DNA of 64,000 bases, from the NCBI RefSeq assembly GCF_037975245.1, contig NC_092575.1:2113001-2177000 (forward strand), given 5' to 3'. Source of the DNA: Apostichopus japonicus (Eukaryota > Echinodermata > Holothuroidea > Aspidochirotida > Stichopodidae). Under the pieces are notes generated by a model. It worked only from the letters and a program-made list of their open reading frames with translations, did not search any database and had not been told where the DNA came from. The translations under genes and the position numbers were made by a program. This document shows, in pieces, positions 26,135-37,510 of this stretch (position 1 is its first letter; each line of letters opens with the position of its first letter).

Positions 26135-26167
26135 ATGGAGCTATAAACAGACTGTTTATAGCTCCAT
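26135..26167. repeat. Perfect 16-bp-arm palindrome
   Basis: ATGGAGCTATAAACAG, one A, then the exact reverse complement. Conserved in copy 2 at 41530-41562. Confidence 0.95.
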
Positions 26168-26564
26168 GGGCTGTTCGACACATAGATGTATGTGGACATT
26201 TGGTTATTAAAGATTTCCAGACTTTGACCTATGTTGAACTCAAATGACATTTGACCTCCTATTTAGACAGGGGTCTTGTAGAAATATACCCCCTTTCGTA
26301 CTGAGAAAGTGACTGTCCTTTTGTGAGAAGCAAAGAAATATCATGTAAAAATCCCTGTTGTTAAAAATCATTCAACTGAAGACCCTGTTCTAAAAACACA
26401 TTCAAATAATGCATCTTCGTATAGTGTATAAGGAGTACTTACAAAATACAAATTTAAACAGTTGAAAGTTAAAAGGTCATGAAAGAGCATAAGCAAAACT
26501 TGAAAGATAATAATTGCAAAATGTGGTATTGCAAAGTAGAAATTAAAGTTATATATATAGCCTA

Positions 26565-27125
26565 TTAAGTTTCATCATCGCTGGAAGGATGGGTGAGGGG
26601 AAACCCCTTCTCCGTCATCCACTTGTATGGATTCAGCTCAGTTAACTGAAGTTCTGAGAATTAAAAGAAGATGACAAAAGATACATGGTTACATTTGGTT
26701 CGGTTGTCTATCCAGTTGTGTATGATGCCACTCAGCAGTGATTCTAACGATTCTAACAACCCCCCCCCCCCTTTATTTCTTCTTATCATAACTGGGAGAT
26801 ATAAGCCGAGAACGCATTGATGTTATTGAAACAACAAGTTTCAATTACCTAGTAAACTTTTGCACTTACCCTCAATCAATAATTAATTATTCATTTTATG
26901 TGTTAAACTTTTAAGAATCTTACTTACTATTTATACACATATATTTAAATTGTTTTGATGATTGTAGTGAGGGCAAGTGGTGGTGTGACTGAAGTCATTT
27001 TCTCTAAACCAACTTACCTGGTTTGATGCATTCAAGCTCTTGTTTCAGGATCAAATGGAAGTGAGCGCCTTCTCTAACTTCAAGATGATGATCACTACAT
27101 TGGATCGGTGGTGAAGGAGGACCTC
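26565..27125 (-). CDS. Last two exons of an unidentified gene (array copy 1)
   Basis: Exon 27125-27018 (TTTTAG acceptor, GTAAGT donor, phase 1-1) encodes GGPPSPPIQCSDHHLEVREG and following residues to ECIKPG. Exon 26653-26565 (TTCTCAG acceptor) encodes ELQLTELNPYKWMTEKGF through DDET and a TAA stop. The splice keeps phase. No exon with a matching phase-1 donor was found upstream, and the family is not recognised. Same structure in copy 2 at 41958-42522. Confidence 0.55.
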
Positions 27126-27339
27126 CTAAAAGAGACACATGGTGAAATATTTTCAAATGATTTTGTTTTCTCGAATTAGATGAGATTGCTTTAAGCTAGC
27201 TAAAGCCGTTAACTATTCAATATGTTCTATTGAACAAAACTTTCCATTTCCCTGCGCATCACGATCAACTGTACTTTTGTACCAACCATACGATTGTATT
27301 TAACATCACTATGTCAGTAGTGATCCCTATACTGATGCG

Positions 27340-27513
27340 GATATTACCTGTCCTACTTTGTCAGGGACCATGGTCATGTCTGGTAGTGTGTTCATGATAA
27401 CATATTCTAAATATATATGAATGTCATTTGCTATAGGAAATGGTGTTGCCTCGACATTTATGATTACAAGCATGCACCTTGATCCCACAAAGTGATAGGA
27501 ACAAGACATCTTG
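27340..27513 (-). other. Possible exon-like open frame, copy 1 (uncertain)
   Basis: Minus-strand frame with GSRCMLVIINVEATPFPIAND and on to MTMVPDKVGQ, ending at a possible GTAATA donor in phase 0. The phase does not match the exon at 27125. In copy 2 the frame is broken by one extra base after PIAND. Confidence 0.3.
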
Positions 27514-27521
27514 TTCCTATC
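27494..27521. repeat. 28-base palindrome at an insertion junction
   Basis: GATAGGAACAAGA, CA, TCTTGTTCCTATC. It sits where copy 2 carries an insertion of about 860 bases (42904-43764). Confidence 0.85.
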
Positions 27522-28059
27522 TAATTTGTGTTCAGTCATTATTTCATTTCCGGTACATTGCAATAACCTTTTCACATCTTTCATCAAACTGAGTTTAGTG
27601 CAAATCTCAATGAAATTTAGCCTGATGTTAAATTCTGCAAAAGTTAGAACACACCACATTAAAAGAAATAAGTTCTTTCTCTACTTGTTAATAATCAGAT
27701 CAATATTAGCTGTACATAATATCAGCTTAACCTGCTAATTTACTTAACACAGTCTGCATTAATATTTTGTTACAACAAACATGATATATACTGAATACTA
27801 GATAATTTAATTTGTTTCTCCTTTCAAGGTGCTCATCTCGGTAGAGTTAAAACCAGAAAAAAAGATAATGTCCAGATACTATTGGAAAACTCTTAATACT
27901 GATGTGTCAATGTTTGCCCAATGTTTCAATGTATACCATGCAGGAGACAATACCCCTATTGTTTTTGGGTGTATAGCCACGTACAGTAGACTGATCTGTG
28001 TTTATTATGCCATAGTGTCAGCTAGTTCTGGTTATACTCAAGCAGAAGTCTAGTGCATT

Positions 28060-28560
28060 GACGTCATCGAAACCTCAATCTATTTTGCATTCTGGTCTAA
28101 TGTGCATTTGTCATCTTTTGGGGAAAAAATTATATTCCATTGTAATTTTAAAACTCAAGACACTTTTTATTTACTTTTTCCACTTTTTATTGGGGTGTAA
28201 TAACTGCAATTCAAGCAGACTGGAGGCAAACTAATTGTGCCATTTGAAGTAATTGATTTAAATGACAAAGACAACCTGCTGAACAGAGCTATAAATGCCT
28301 CTTCTATGTCCCAAGTTTGCTACTCTATCATCTTTTGTTCGAAAATATTAAGGACAGAGAATGGCAAAATAGTATTATGAGAAAACACATACAGATATGA
28401 TAAAGTACAAGAATGATTCATAAAATCGACTAGTTTTGTAAAAACATACACATATAGAAGTGCACGTTTTCGCAGCTGCTTTTTTTTTTTTGAGTTTCGG
28501 ACGATTTAGGAGCCCTAATTTAGTGTTAAAATAATGTTTTCTGTTGGTCAAGATAATTAT
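28060..28560. other. Array sequence without a supported gene
   Basis: Collinear in part with 44.88-45.18 kb of copy 2. No exon recognised. Confidence 0.5.
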
Positions 28561-28846
28561 GAGGGCATCTACGGTAACTTGATTAAAAGGGCACCGCAGT
28601 TGTTGCCGTTAATACGTCTGTTAATAAAGTAAACAGCGTCTTTTTCTATGATTTTTTCAACCTCATTGACCCCACGATGCCGTTAACTAGCTTATCTATT
28701 CAAATCTTTGAACGTTGTTTTTCTCGAAGATATTTTCCATTTAGGATTGCAATCAACCCCGCCCATAGTATGAATATTTATATTATATGAACGTCATTGA
28801 ATAATGAGGTAAATAATTGTCACTTGGCCGCGTCGTAAGCAACCCA

Positions 28847-28856
28847 GTACAGCGGT
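28847..28856. other. Empty target site for the 47.3-49.5 kb element
   Basis: CAGTACAGCGGTATG here corresponds to CAGTACACC / TACACCGGTATG flanking the insertion in copy 2. Confidence 0.85.
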
Positions 28857-29007
28857 ATGTACTACAACACTATACTTTATTTGTGTGCATTGTGATCGGC
28901 TGTGATACGGACGCAACTTTTTCGGATTGTTGTGAAATAATCTATTTTAAGCAACGGCTCATAAATAAACATGTTAGCTTTTCACTGATTGCTTGAATTC
29001 AAACAGT

Positions 29008-29466
29008 TCCAAGCAATGACACATCGGTGAAACGCTGGCAATCTATTATCATTTAGTATATAACTGATCCCCTATATTAAAGTGAATTCGTCCAACGCGT
29101 CTGAATAACTTTTCCCGCCTTTTATACCTTTGGGTATATTGCACTGTATTTGAACTCTTACTATAGCAGAGCTGTTGAGGCTGTTACAAAATGAGATCAT
29201 CCTGCATTTTTAAACTCTCAGTAATTAGCCCAGTGTGAAAGATATAAACAATATGTGTCTACGAATACAAACTTATAAAAGCTCCAAGCAAGATATGTTG
29301 TCCAATTGACATTTTAAGAATTTAGCACGTGAACACTTATTTCCAAAATCAATTCAAATCAATGACACATCGGTGGAACGCTGGCAATCTATAATAATTT
29401 GGTATCTAACTGGTCCCCTTTACTAAAGTGTATTCGTCCACCTTGTTTGGACAACTTTTCCCGCCA
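29008..29466. repeat. Diverged duplicated module, period about 340 bp (copy 1)
   Basis: AATGACACATCGGTG.AACGCTGGCAATCT recurs at about 29013 and 29358; each block ends AACTTTTCCCGCC. Both modules are also in copy 2 (about 49660 and 50000), so this duplication predates the array. Confidence 0.85.
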
Positions 29467-30349
29467 TTACCAGATTTAAATGGCAAATTGTAAGTGCAAG
29501 AAGGGAAATTTACTTTTCAAAATGAAAAAATTAAACTATTGTAGGCCTAAGCCATAAAACTGATAAGACTGGTCGGTATAGTATTGGCTGTTAATTGGTT
29601 TATTGGGAAAGAGTTTTATCTGTGTATAGGCTACATCCTAAGCTTTTTCTATCGAGCTATTGGAATTTTGAAAACAATTCTTTAATCGTATAGGGGGTGC
29701 ACTTGTTTGTGTCAGAGATGATCTGCTGATCTTGTTACTCCATAAGGTATGGTCAACTATAGATCCCATTAATCCTTTGAGTTTTGAAAATCAAGAAAAT
29801 GATTACTTTGTTAATAAACCAGCCAGTAACTTAACAATTCTATAATATAGCAGATTATTTCGCAGCTGATAGAATTTCGTCGTGAAGTTGTTGATTGCTG
29901 TATATGGCATTGCGACAAGAACATTAATAGATTGTTTCTCGTCTACAGTTCTAGCTGCATCATAATTTAATATTTAAAAAAAGGTGCCCGACCCCCAGGT
30001 GCCTCCAGATTTGGTGTGTTAAAAAAAAATACTCAAACAAAAACTATTTTTTACAAAGGACGAAACGTATTATGTTCATCAGTAAAATTTCTTTCCACCG
30101 ACCATCACAATAACCAGTTGTTTTTTCACTAACAAGGTCACAGAGGCACCTGCGTGAACCGCTGGTGCTTAAACTAAACTACTACCCTGCATGAATTTAA
30201 ATTTCATATTTTCAACACTCTTATTTAAAACATTATCGAAGCAAAAGTGTTCATTTTCATACTTGGTTTCGATGATAATCGTAACCTATGCATTCATGCA
30301 GGCGGAGAGTATGTGTATGTATGTGTGTGTATGTATGTATGTATGTATG

Positions 30350-30822
30350 TTAAGGTGACCAGACGTCCCCGATTTTCGGGGACAGTCTCCGATTACAGTG
30401 TACTGTCCCCGATGAACAAGTGTCCCCGAAAATGTCCCCGATTCGTCAAAATGTTCAGGAATTTCTAAAATATCCCACGTTATTAGTAAAATAATTGTAA
30501 AAACAAAATTCCGTGGAGTAATGCATCAGTAGAAACTGAAGGGTGTTTCCTCTCAGCTGGAAGGTAGAAACGGTGAAAGCCATGCTGCAAGTCAGAACCC
30601 ATTTCAGTATGTCTTGTTTGGAATTTAGCAATAAGCTCAGTAGCACCAATGAAGTATTGATGAAAATATACTCTTCAGAGAAGTACACTAAGACCAATTG
30701 ATCACGAATTTATGACACAAGCAACTCAAAAGCTCTCAAAGAACCACTTTAAGTAAGTGAATTTCATCTAAGAAAAAGCTAAATAAAATTGATTTAAAAA
30801 GTGCTTCTAAGTATCACCTTAA
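30350..30822. mobile_element. TTAA-flanked insertion in an (ATGT)n tract, copy 1 only
   Basis: TTAAGGTGA at 30350-30358 and TCACCTTAA at 30814-30822 are inverted. ATGT repeats lie on both sides. Inside, GTCCCCGATTTTCGGGGAC-like inverted words repeat near 30365-30440. Absent at the matching place in copy 2. Superfamily undetermined. Confidence 0.6.
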
Positions 30823-30965
30823 TGTATGTATGTATGTATGGGTGTATGTATGTAAGAACATAACTATCGGACAGACTAAGCCCGAAAGTCTTGAACATAA
30901 AGTTACTTCAAGTTGCAAAATTAATATTCAAGTTAAGCACACCTTAAACACGTTATGTATTAAAC

Positions 30966-31042
30966 AGAGACTTACCTTTATTCTGCGAAAACATTTCTCT
31001 AGTGAAACCAGCACAAAATAGGCTGCATTGATCTAGTGAGAC
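30966..31042 (-). promoter_or_regulatory. Possible first exon with strong donor, duplicated (copy 1, proximal)
   Basis: Minus strand: a TATATACATAT box near 31090-31100, then a short segment with ATGs and a GGTAAGTC donor near 30968. The same box, segment and donor recur about 404 bases upstream (near 31373-31500); the donor segment recurs in copy 2 near 51410-51480. No clear downstream partner exon. Confidence 0.3.
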
Positions 31043-31181
31043 GAGTCCATATAACAACTGCCAGTGGATGTCTTGAGAGCGAATCGATATGTATATATTC
31101 GCGCCGTTCACCGCTGATGTACGTCCCGAAATTCGACCTGGATGCGCGAAAAGGGCAAACTGATTTCGTTGTCAAATACTG

Positions 31182-31340
31182 TCCCTGACGTAGCAGAATG
31201 GTTGTCCAATGAGAGCACGATAACCGAGCTCGAATTCTGTCCCTGACGTAGTCAGAATGGTTGTCCAATGAGAGCACGATAACCGAGCTCGAATTCTGTC
31301 CCTGACGTAGTCAGAATGGTTGTCCAATGAGAGCACGATA
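31182..31340. repeat. 59-bp tandem repeat, nearly three units
   Basis: Units start TGTCCCTGACGTAGTCAGAA and end CCGAGCTCGAATTC; the third is cut after GAGAGCACGATA. It lies between the two copies of the possible first exon. Copy 2 lacks the expansion. Confidence 0.9.
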
Positions 31341-31755
31341 TGAGAGCACAGAGTCCAATGAGAGCACAGAGACTTACCTTTATTCTGCGAAAACATTTCT
31401 CTAGTGCAACCAGCACAAAATAGGCTGCATTGATCTAGTGAGATGTGTCCATAACAACTGCCAGAGGATATCATTGAGAGAGAATCGATATGTATATATT
31501 CGCGCCGTTCACCGCTGATGTACGTCCCGAAATTCGACGTCGGCTTCTCGTGCTCTCATTGGACAACTATTTTGAATACGTTTCGCGCTCTGCCTACGTC
31601 AGTATTTATTCGTCATGATCATTACATGGATGTCGCATAGGTTAGTTTTACTGTGCAGTCGCTTGCAACAACTTCATTGCATTTCAATCTCATTTTCATC
31701 ACCCCTTATTTTGTAGCAGAAATACGACCGCATTCTAAGCTGTAAGGATCCAGTG

Positions 31756-32030
31756 CTATACCTTGTCGATTTTCTGACGACTTTTCTTTACCATCTGCGA
31801 TCCACGTTTAGTTGCATAGTATAGGCCTGTATAGCATTGAACATTGTCAAGTATATTGTCCACCGACACACTTCTCCCAAAAAATTGTTTCAAAATATGC
31901 AGACATTCTGGAATAATTCTGGTTTCTCTTCTGGTTTTACTCTCCATTTTGCATGACTGAAGAAATATCAGTGCTTTGTAGTATAAGGCAGAGGAAGGGC
32001 TGTTTCTGTCCACGACCGCGTACGTACATT
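31756..32030 (-). pseudogene. Unidentified coding remnant, array copy 1
   Basis: Frame with SPSSALYYKALIFLQSCKME, IIPECLHILKQFF and a basic end SRQKIDKV, then stop. The frame matches copy 2 (51808-52107), but copy 1 has two extra bases near 32018 that break the upstream part. Family unknown. Confidence 0.45.
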
Positions 32031-32351
32031 GTTGACATTAACATCCGGGTAGTAGCACCACCGTACAGGCATATCTGTATATACCACACGCTAGACTGCA
32101 GAATATAGATCATTCCAACTACACTGTCACAAAATAATCTGAAAACACTAGGAATAGAGGAAGGTATTTGTTCGCAAGCTGTAAATTCAGAAGCATTAAT
32201 CCAATTAACATAAAACTTAACAGAAATCCAGGAATCATAAAAGAATGAAACGTTTTTGAAGTTAACATGTCATCACTTCCTCAAATACATAGCTAGAAAA
32301 CTGCAGTGTATCGCGGTAATTACACGTTCTTTAGTAACGATACATACATAC

Positions 32352-32700
32352 CCTATAACTGGTGTGCTTTTTCCTGGTGTACAATAGAACCAGTAACCGT
32401 GGCGGAAATAGGTTCAAAGATCGTTAAAGGGAATGGTGTAAGTGCTATCAACGATTGACGAATATAGGCTGCATTTATTTGAAAATTGTTAACGGACTTA
32501 ACACAACTGATGCATAAAAATGTATTAAACCCAGCTTGGAAGAACGAATGCAAATAAATCACCCACATGTTCCACGTGACGTTAAGTCCTTCAACGGATT
32601 TGTTACCATCAGCGCATATAATGGTAAACCATCTTAGCCTTCTTAATACCTTGCCATAATTCTTCAGTTTTAGCCAAGCAATGTGGTACCGATTCAACGT
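32352..32700 (-). pseudogene. Unidentified coding remnant with frameshift, array copy 1
   Basis: Minus-strand HCLAKTEELWQGIKKAKMVY is followed in copy 2 by IICADGNKSVEGLNVTWNMW and a GTGAGT donor. Copy 1 has one extra base after MVY and hits a stop. The next 120 bases are strongly diverged from copy 2 although both flanks are nearly identical. Confidence 0.5.
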
Positions 32701-33180
32701 GAATACTTAATTATTACATTCAGTACAGTAATCAAACCTAAATAATGCTCATTCTTTTAGAAAAATCATGTGATAGTGGTAACGTGCATTCCTATGATCT
32801 GATGGTTAATTCATGAAGCTGCTGTTGTTGACGTGCACTGTATGGCCTTCCTTTCTTTCAGTGTAAAAATTCAGTAAGAAACATTGTCGGAAAGTATATT
32901 CGCAAACCCTCAATTAGTATAACCACCAGTACAAACCATCTTACCAATATTGTTTTTGTTAGCAGATCCATTTACAGCTACAAACACTTGAACAGATTAC
33001 ATGAGAGTCCGTTACTCCTCGAGATCAGAAGAGATACACTCATATCAAAGTTACGCTCATTTACGATGAATAATTGGAACGAAAGCCCACCACTATATAG
33101 TGATATATTTATATAAACCAAGCATTGGCTGTTTTACTTTCACTCACTTAATTTTAGTTTTGTATCTCATCTCGTAATGT

Positions 33181-33265
33181 CACACATATATTATACAGGC
33201 CGGTTAGACACCCTGGTAATGTCACATATATAATATAAAGGCCGGTTGGCACCCCGGTAAAGTCA
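33181..33265. repeat. Duplicated 50-odd-bp module (copy 1)
   Basis: GTCACA.ATATAT.. then GGCCGGTT.G.CACCC.GGTAA occurs twice in tandem. Present also near 53215-53305. Confidence 0.8.
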
Positions 33266-33520
33266 TAAAAGAGAATGATTAAAGTTACTTACAATTATCA
33301 ACCTGCGATGCAAGAGAGACATTGCTAGCAGGATCCTTTTATCCTTGAGTGTTCCATTACATAATATAGGTTATGCGTAACTAACATTCAGTAAGAATAC
33401 GTGAGTACTTTCAGTTGACAGTTGCTTCCTTCATAACATTTTACATACTGTTATGTTAAACCGAACATCCTTACCTAAACCATTCGTTAACCATGTACGG
33501 TACGTTTTATTCTGTTATAG

Positions 33521-34343
33521 CGAATCCAACAAAGACCAGAAAGGAACTCGTTCCCTTTCGACCACCGCTCCATTTGCTAAACTTTTGGGTTGATGTTACC
33601 GGTAAGTTGTCCCTTTAATATGTCACCGTTGGGTCACGGGCGGGGTGCGAGGGATATTATGGGATGGGGATCAGGATACGAGAATTTGGGTGAAAGCTGG
33701 ATAGGCATTCATTCGACATTGATTCCCTCTGATCATTAACGTTCACAAATCATCGATTATTCCTCACATTTAAAATATACTTCGATGTAAATATGACATA
33801 GGCCTAACGGTCATATTTGTAAATGATGACCACATTCAAATCCACATCCACATTCAAAGAATTGAAAAGAGACCTTGCATACTGAATGAAAGATTGCTTC
33901 CTTGTTACGTTAATGTATGGCGTGGTCGAAAATCAGATAAAAGACGATACCCAGATTCGTTTTATTCACCGAATTTATATCTCCGTCTGACGGTAAATTA
34001 TTTAAAGTCGATGAAGTCACAATTTTCTCTAAACAGCCGCTCGTGAGGTTGCTCGATCATTTGATACCATCATGGCCGCCACAAAAATACATCAAGATCT
34101 GAAAGAACTCAAGACCTCATGACTTGACACGAGAAAAAAAGTTACTCCTTCAGGTGAGGGTGAAGGTCTAATAATTATTTTAATTGGCATTGATGATGTC
34201 ACGTGATATATTGTGTTAACTGGACTTCGAATATTTGCAATCAAGAGATCACTTTTCGATATGATACGTTATAGCTAATGAAACAGTTATTGTGGACAGC
34301 GAAGAACAACTGGTAGAGAGAACTGACTCAACCCTCAACACAG
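33521..34343 (+). pseudogene. Plus-strand gene remnant, exons E1-E3, array copy 1
   Basis: E1 33521-33601 (NPTKTRKELVPFRPPLHLLN to DVTG), E2 34037-34153 (AAREVARSFDTIMAATKIHQ...), E3 34275-34343 (NETVIVDSEEQLVERTDST). All three are phase 1-1 with GT-AG ends, so the joins agree. E2 contains an in-frame TGA where copy 2 has TGT (Cys). A fourth exon-like start (AACDLARVFQNMLAA, about 34633) is similar to the start of E2. Family unknown. Confidence 0.55.
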
Positions 34344-35138
34344 GTAAGGAGAAATAAATTCCTTTCTATTTCTATTTAATACAAGTTTACGATGAAAACT
34401 TTTCTAGGTATTTTCATCTTGGAAGGTTTAATCAATCGCTAATAATAATGTCGCCCTAACATTCCATTTGTCGTTAAAATGCGACGTAACAGGTGAGCTT
34501 GGTCAGCAAATTTGAGTAGATGACATTTGACTCCCCCGTTATTTATTCTGGAGAAACACAAGTATAAAAAGTTGTTATTTTAAAATCTGAACATGCGCAT
34601 TTGGCAATCTGCCCGTTCTTGTCTTTTCAATAGCTGCTTGTGACCTTGCTCGCGTGTTTCAAAACATGCTTGCTGCCGTATCTCTATATACGTCTCTGAA
34701 GGCGATATGTAGCTAGCGCCCTCTATTTCAGATGTAGGATAGCTGGGCAAAGGTTATGGTTGAAAAGAGGACAACATTATGAGCCTATATAGTATATAGG
34801 TTTATTGTTAATAGTAAATTTTATTGTATCAATCTTGAACAATAATAAAAAGATATTCAAATCGGTGCTAATAATGAGAAACAAACATAATTTTGAATAA
34901 ATTACAGCCTCAGCCGACTGACGTCATTGTACTGGACATGTCACAGGAAAGAAACGATGAGAAAAAATACCAAGATTCTCACCAAGATCAGCTCAAATTA
35001 CTTTATTGTTAGGGTAACACATCATCTTAATTTGCACGAATTGGTGGTCCAATCCTGCACTATACCTTTTGTGGAAGCAGCTTCTGTTTTCAGTTCTATG
35101 GAACCGCCGTATACGGCAAGCCGTTTTACTTTTTATTC

Positions 35139-35243
35139 GATATTGATATCAACAATTATTTGGTGATATCATCAATTCATTGCTGATATCAACAAATATT
35201 TGCTGATATCACCAATTATTTGGTGATATCAGCAAATATACGA
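35139..35243. repeat. GATATC palindrome cluster (end of copy 1)
   Basis: Six GATATC-centred units. The best palindrome, 35201-35234, has 15-base arms (TGCTGATATCACCAA) and a TTAT loop. Repeated at 55724-55852. Confidence 0.9.
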
Positions 35244-36941
35244 TAGTTAATTTTGTAACTGTTACTAGAGAACTGTATATAGAGCCATCCTGAAAACATC
35301 TAAACAAGTTGTCAACTATATATAATTGTTGTTTGCGAGAATTTAGTCACTAATGTAGGAAAGTTGCAGGGGATGGGGTAGGTATGTGAATGACGTGGGG
35401 AGGTTTCCATTGTGGTATACCAAGGAACCAGAAAAGGGTGCAGCCACAAACGTTTGCCTTTATTCTATGAGGAATTGTGGGACCATTGTGACCGGGTAAC
35501 GCAACGCAGCGGAAGATGTAACAGGCAGCACGTGTGTCTTTGTGAACTGAGTTACAAAACAAGTTGGGCAAGCCACTGAAGTACTTTATTATAATTAATA
35601 ATCAACATACACGATAAAAATATTGTCTTCCTTACAAAATACATTATGTCTAATATGTCTCTTATAATTAGTACAAACTTTTCTCACTTCCCAAACGTTG
35701 GCGTGCAAATGGACCCCCTGCCCCCCCCCCCCCCTGCCTTCGTTATTTGGGAGAAATGGGATTTGTTCACTTTCACACAGGGAAGGATTTGACCACTGCT
35801 ACTGATGTAGACCGCCAAATCCTTTTCAATGACACCAGATTGTATCTCTTCCTATTATAAAAATCTTTTATTCACTTCTGCCATTTCACAAAGGTACATG
35901 GCCACAACTAAATTTAAAAAAAAATTGAAGTGTGGGGGGGTATGTAAAATCCCTAATTCCCTCCCTGAATCCGCGCCTGATAGTCTGGTCGCCATTTTGG
36001 TCATATTCAGCTCAAATGTTACAAAAAGTACATAAATATTTGCACTATTTGTTGGCATATGAAAATATCACGTTTTAAAAATTGTTGTAGTACTATATAC
36101 CATTACATATAACAATGTAAAATCCCGCTACCTGACAAGGTGACGGATTGCAACCATAGTGAGAAATATTTTATAGGTTTCTATGCCAACAGATTTCAAA
36201 GTGACAATCTACATTTAATGTTACGAAGGAGTGCAAAAAAATATCCAGGGGTAACATTATAGATTTGTTAGAATTGCAAAAGTCGAAGCAGCGCCCTATA
36301 TAATATATGTCGCTTAATCAGGTAAGGCAATGATCAGAACAAAACATTTAATCTAATTATCAAACATATTAGAATGTATTGCAACGTAACCAAACTGACC
36401 TTATATAAACAATCATTAAATTGGGATTCATTCTCCCTTAACCTACCAAAACAAAAACAAAAGAAAAGAAAAGAAACAAAAAGGAAAACAAATATCTTTT
36501 CATATACAATTCGTTATTTCCTCTTTTCTACACTTCCTCTCTATTTAATATCCTGAATATCAGGAAACAATTAAAACATAACGTTCCACTAAATAATATG
36601 GGAATTTCCTGTAGTTGATTGAGAAGCTGTTAAAGACATATAATTGAGTCAAGTCATGATAAAGGGGTACTGGTAAAGATTGTTAATAATATGCTAGTCC
36701 TAAATGTCTAAGAACTAACACTGAAAAGGGACGCAACCACAATTATTGTACTGGGTTGCGACGTTATACTTCCTCCGGAGCAAGGTTTCCCCCTGCCAAC
36801 CCACCCCATCGATAAACAATCTTGTGAAGACACCTTTACATTCAACAAAAGGTAACAACATAGACCAGTTGTTAAGCTTTATAGTCCCTTGATTTCATAC
36901 ATGTATGTTGTTACCCGTTCTTAATAGCATTAAGTCTGTTT

Positions 36942-37152
36942 GACCAGGCTATGAATGAGCTAGGTATCACCTGGAAGGAGGATTTATCTCATGTGGTTTT
37001 TCTAGACCAAAATTTCATAAGGAATAAGAATATCTTGGATAAAAAGCCCAAATCCTGTACTCACCCCCCGAAAAGGGTGGTTTCTTTCTCGTTGGGGGGG
37101 GGGTGGTCAAATCCTCCCTCCAGGTGATACCTAGCTCATTCATAGGCTGGTC
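36942..37152. mobile_element. Foldback MITE (copy 2)
   Basis: Same inverted arms as at 22339-22568. Confidence 0.8.
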
Positions 37153-37510
37153 TAATTACCTTTCACTGAAATGAACTAATTAGAAACGACTTAACCTTTG
37201 GCACAAAAATAAACTGAAACTGATAAATAATTCTAAGGCTACATGACAGTTGACTGTAACTACTTTTATTTTCAGTGCTTTGTTAGAAACCAATCTTAAC
37301 CATTGCACATGAGTATGGCGAATGCGAAACTAACAAGAGATATTAAGTAAGAGAAGACAGCAATTTTCTTTTACGTTATCTGATACTGAAGCTGAGTTCA
37401 TTAATTAAAATAGCAAGCTGGAACTTAAAATCAAATAAGGAAGCATGCAACGATGGTTTTAAGCCAGGTATTATCAAACATGTTATTTATTTTATTTTAT
37501 TGCCAAACCC

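Larger units (their letters stand above)
20952..35334 (+). repeat. Segmental array copy 1, about 14.4 kb
   Basis: Starts with GCGAGAATTTAGTCACTGAT, recurring at 35335 and 55941. Collinear with copy 2 over almost the full length, interrupted by indels and transposon insertions. It contains a foldback MITE, a dead LINE, gene remnants on both strands, and a TTAA-flanked element absent from copy 2. Confidence 0.93.
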
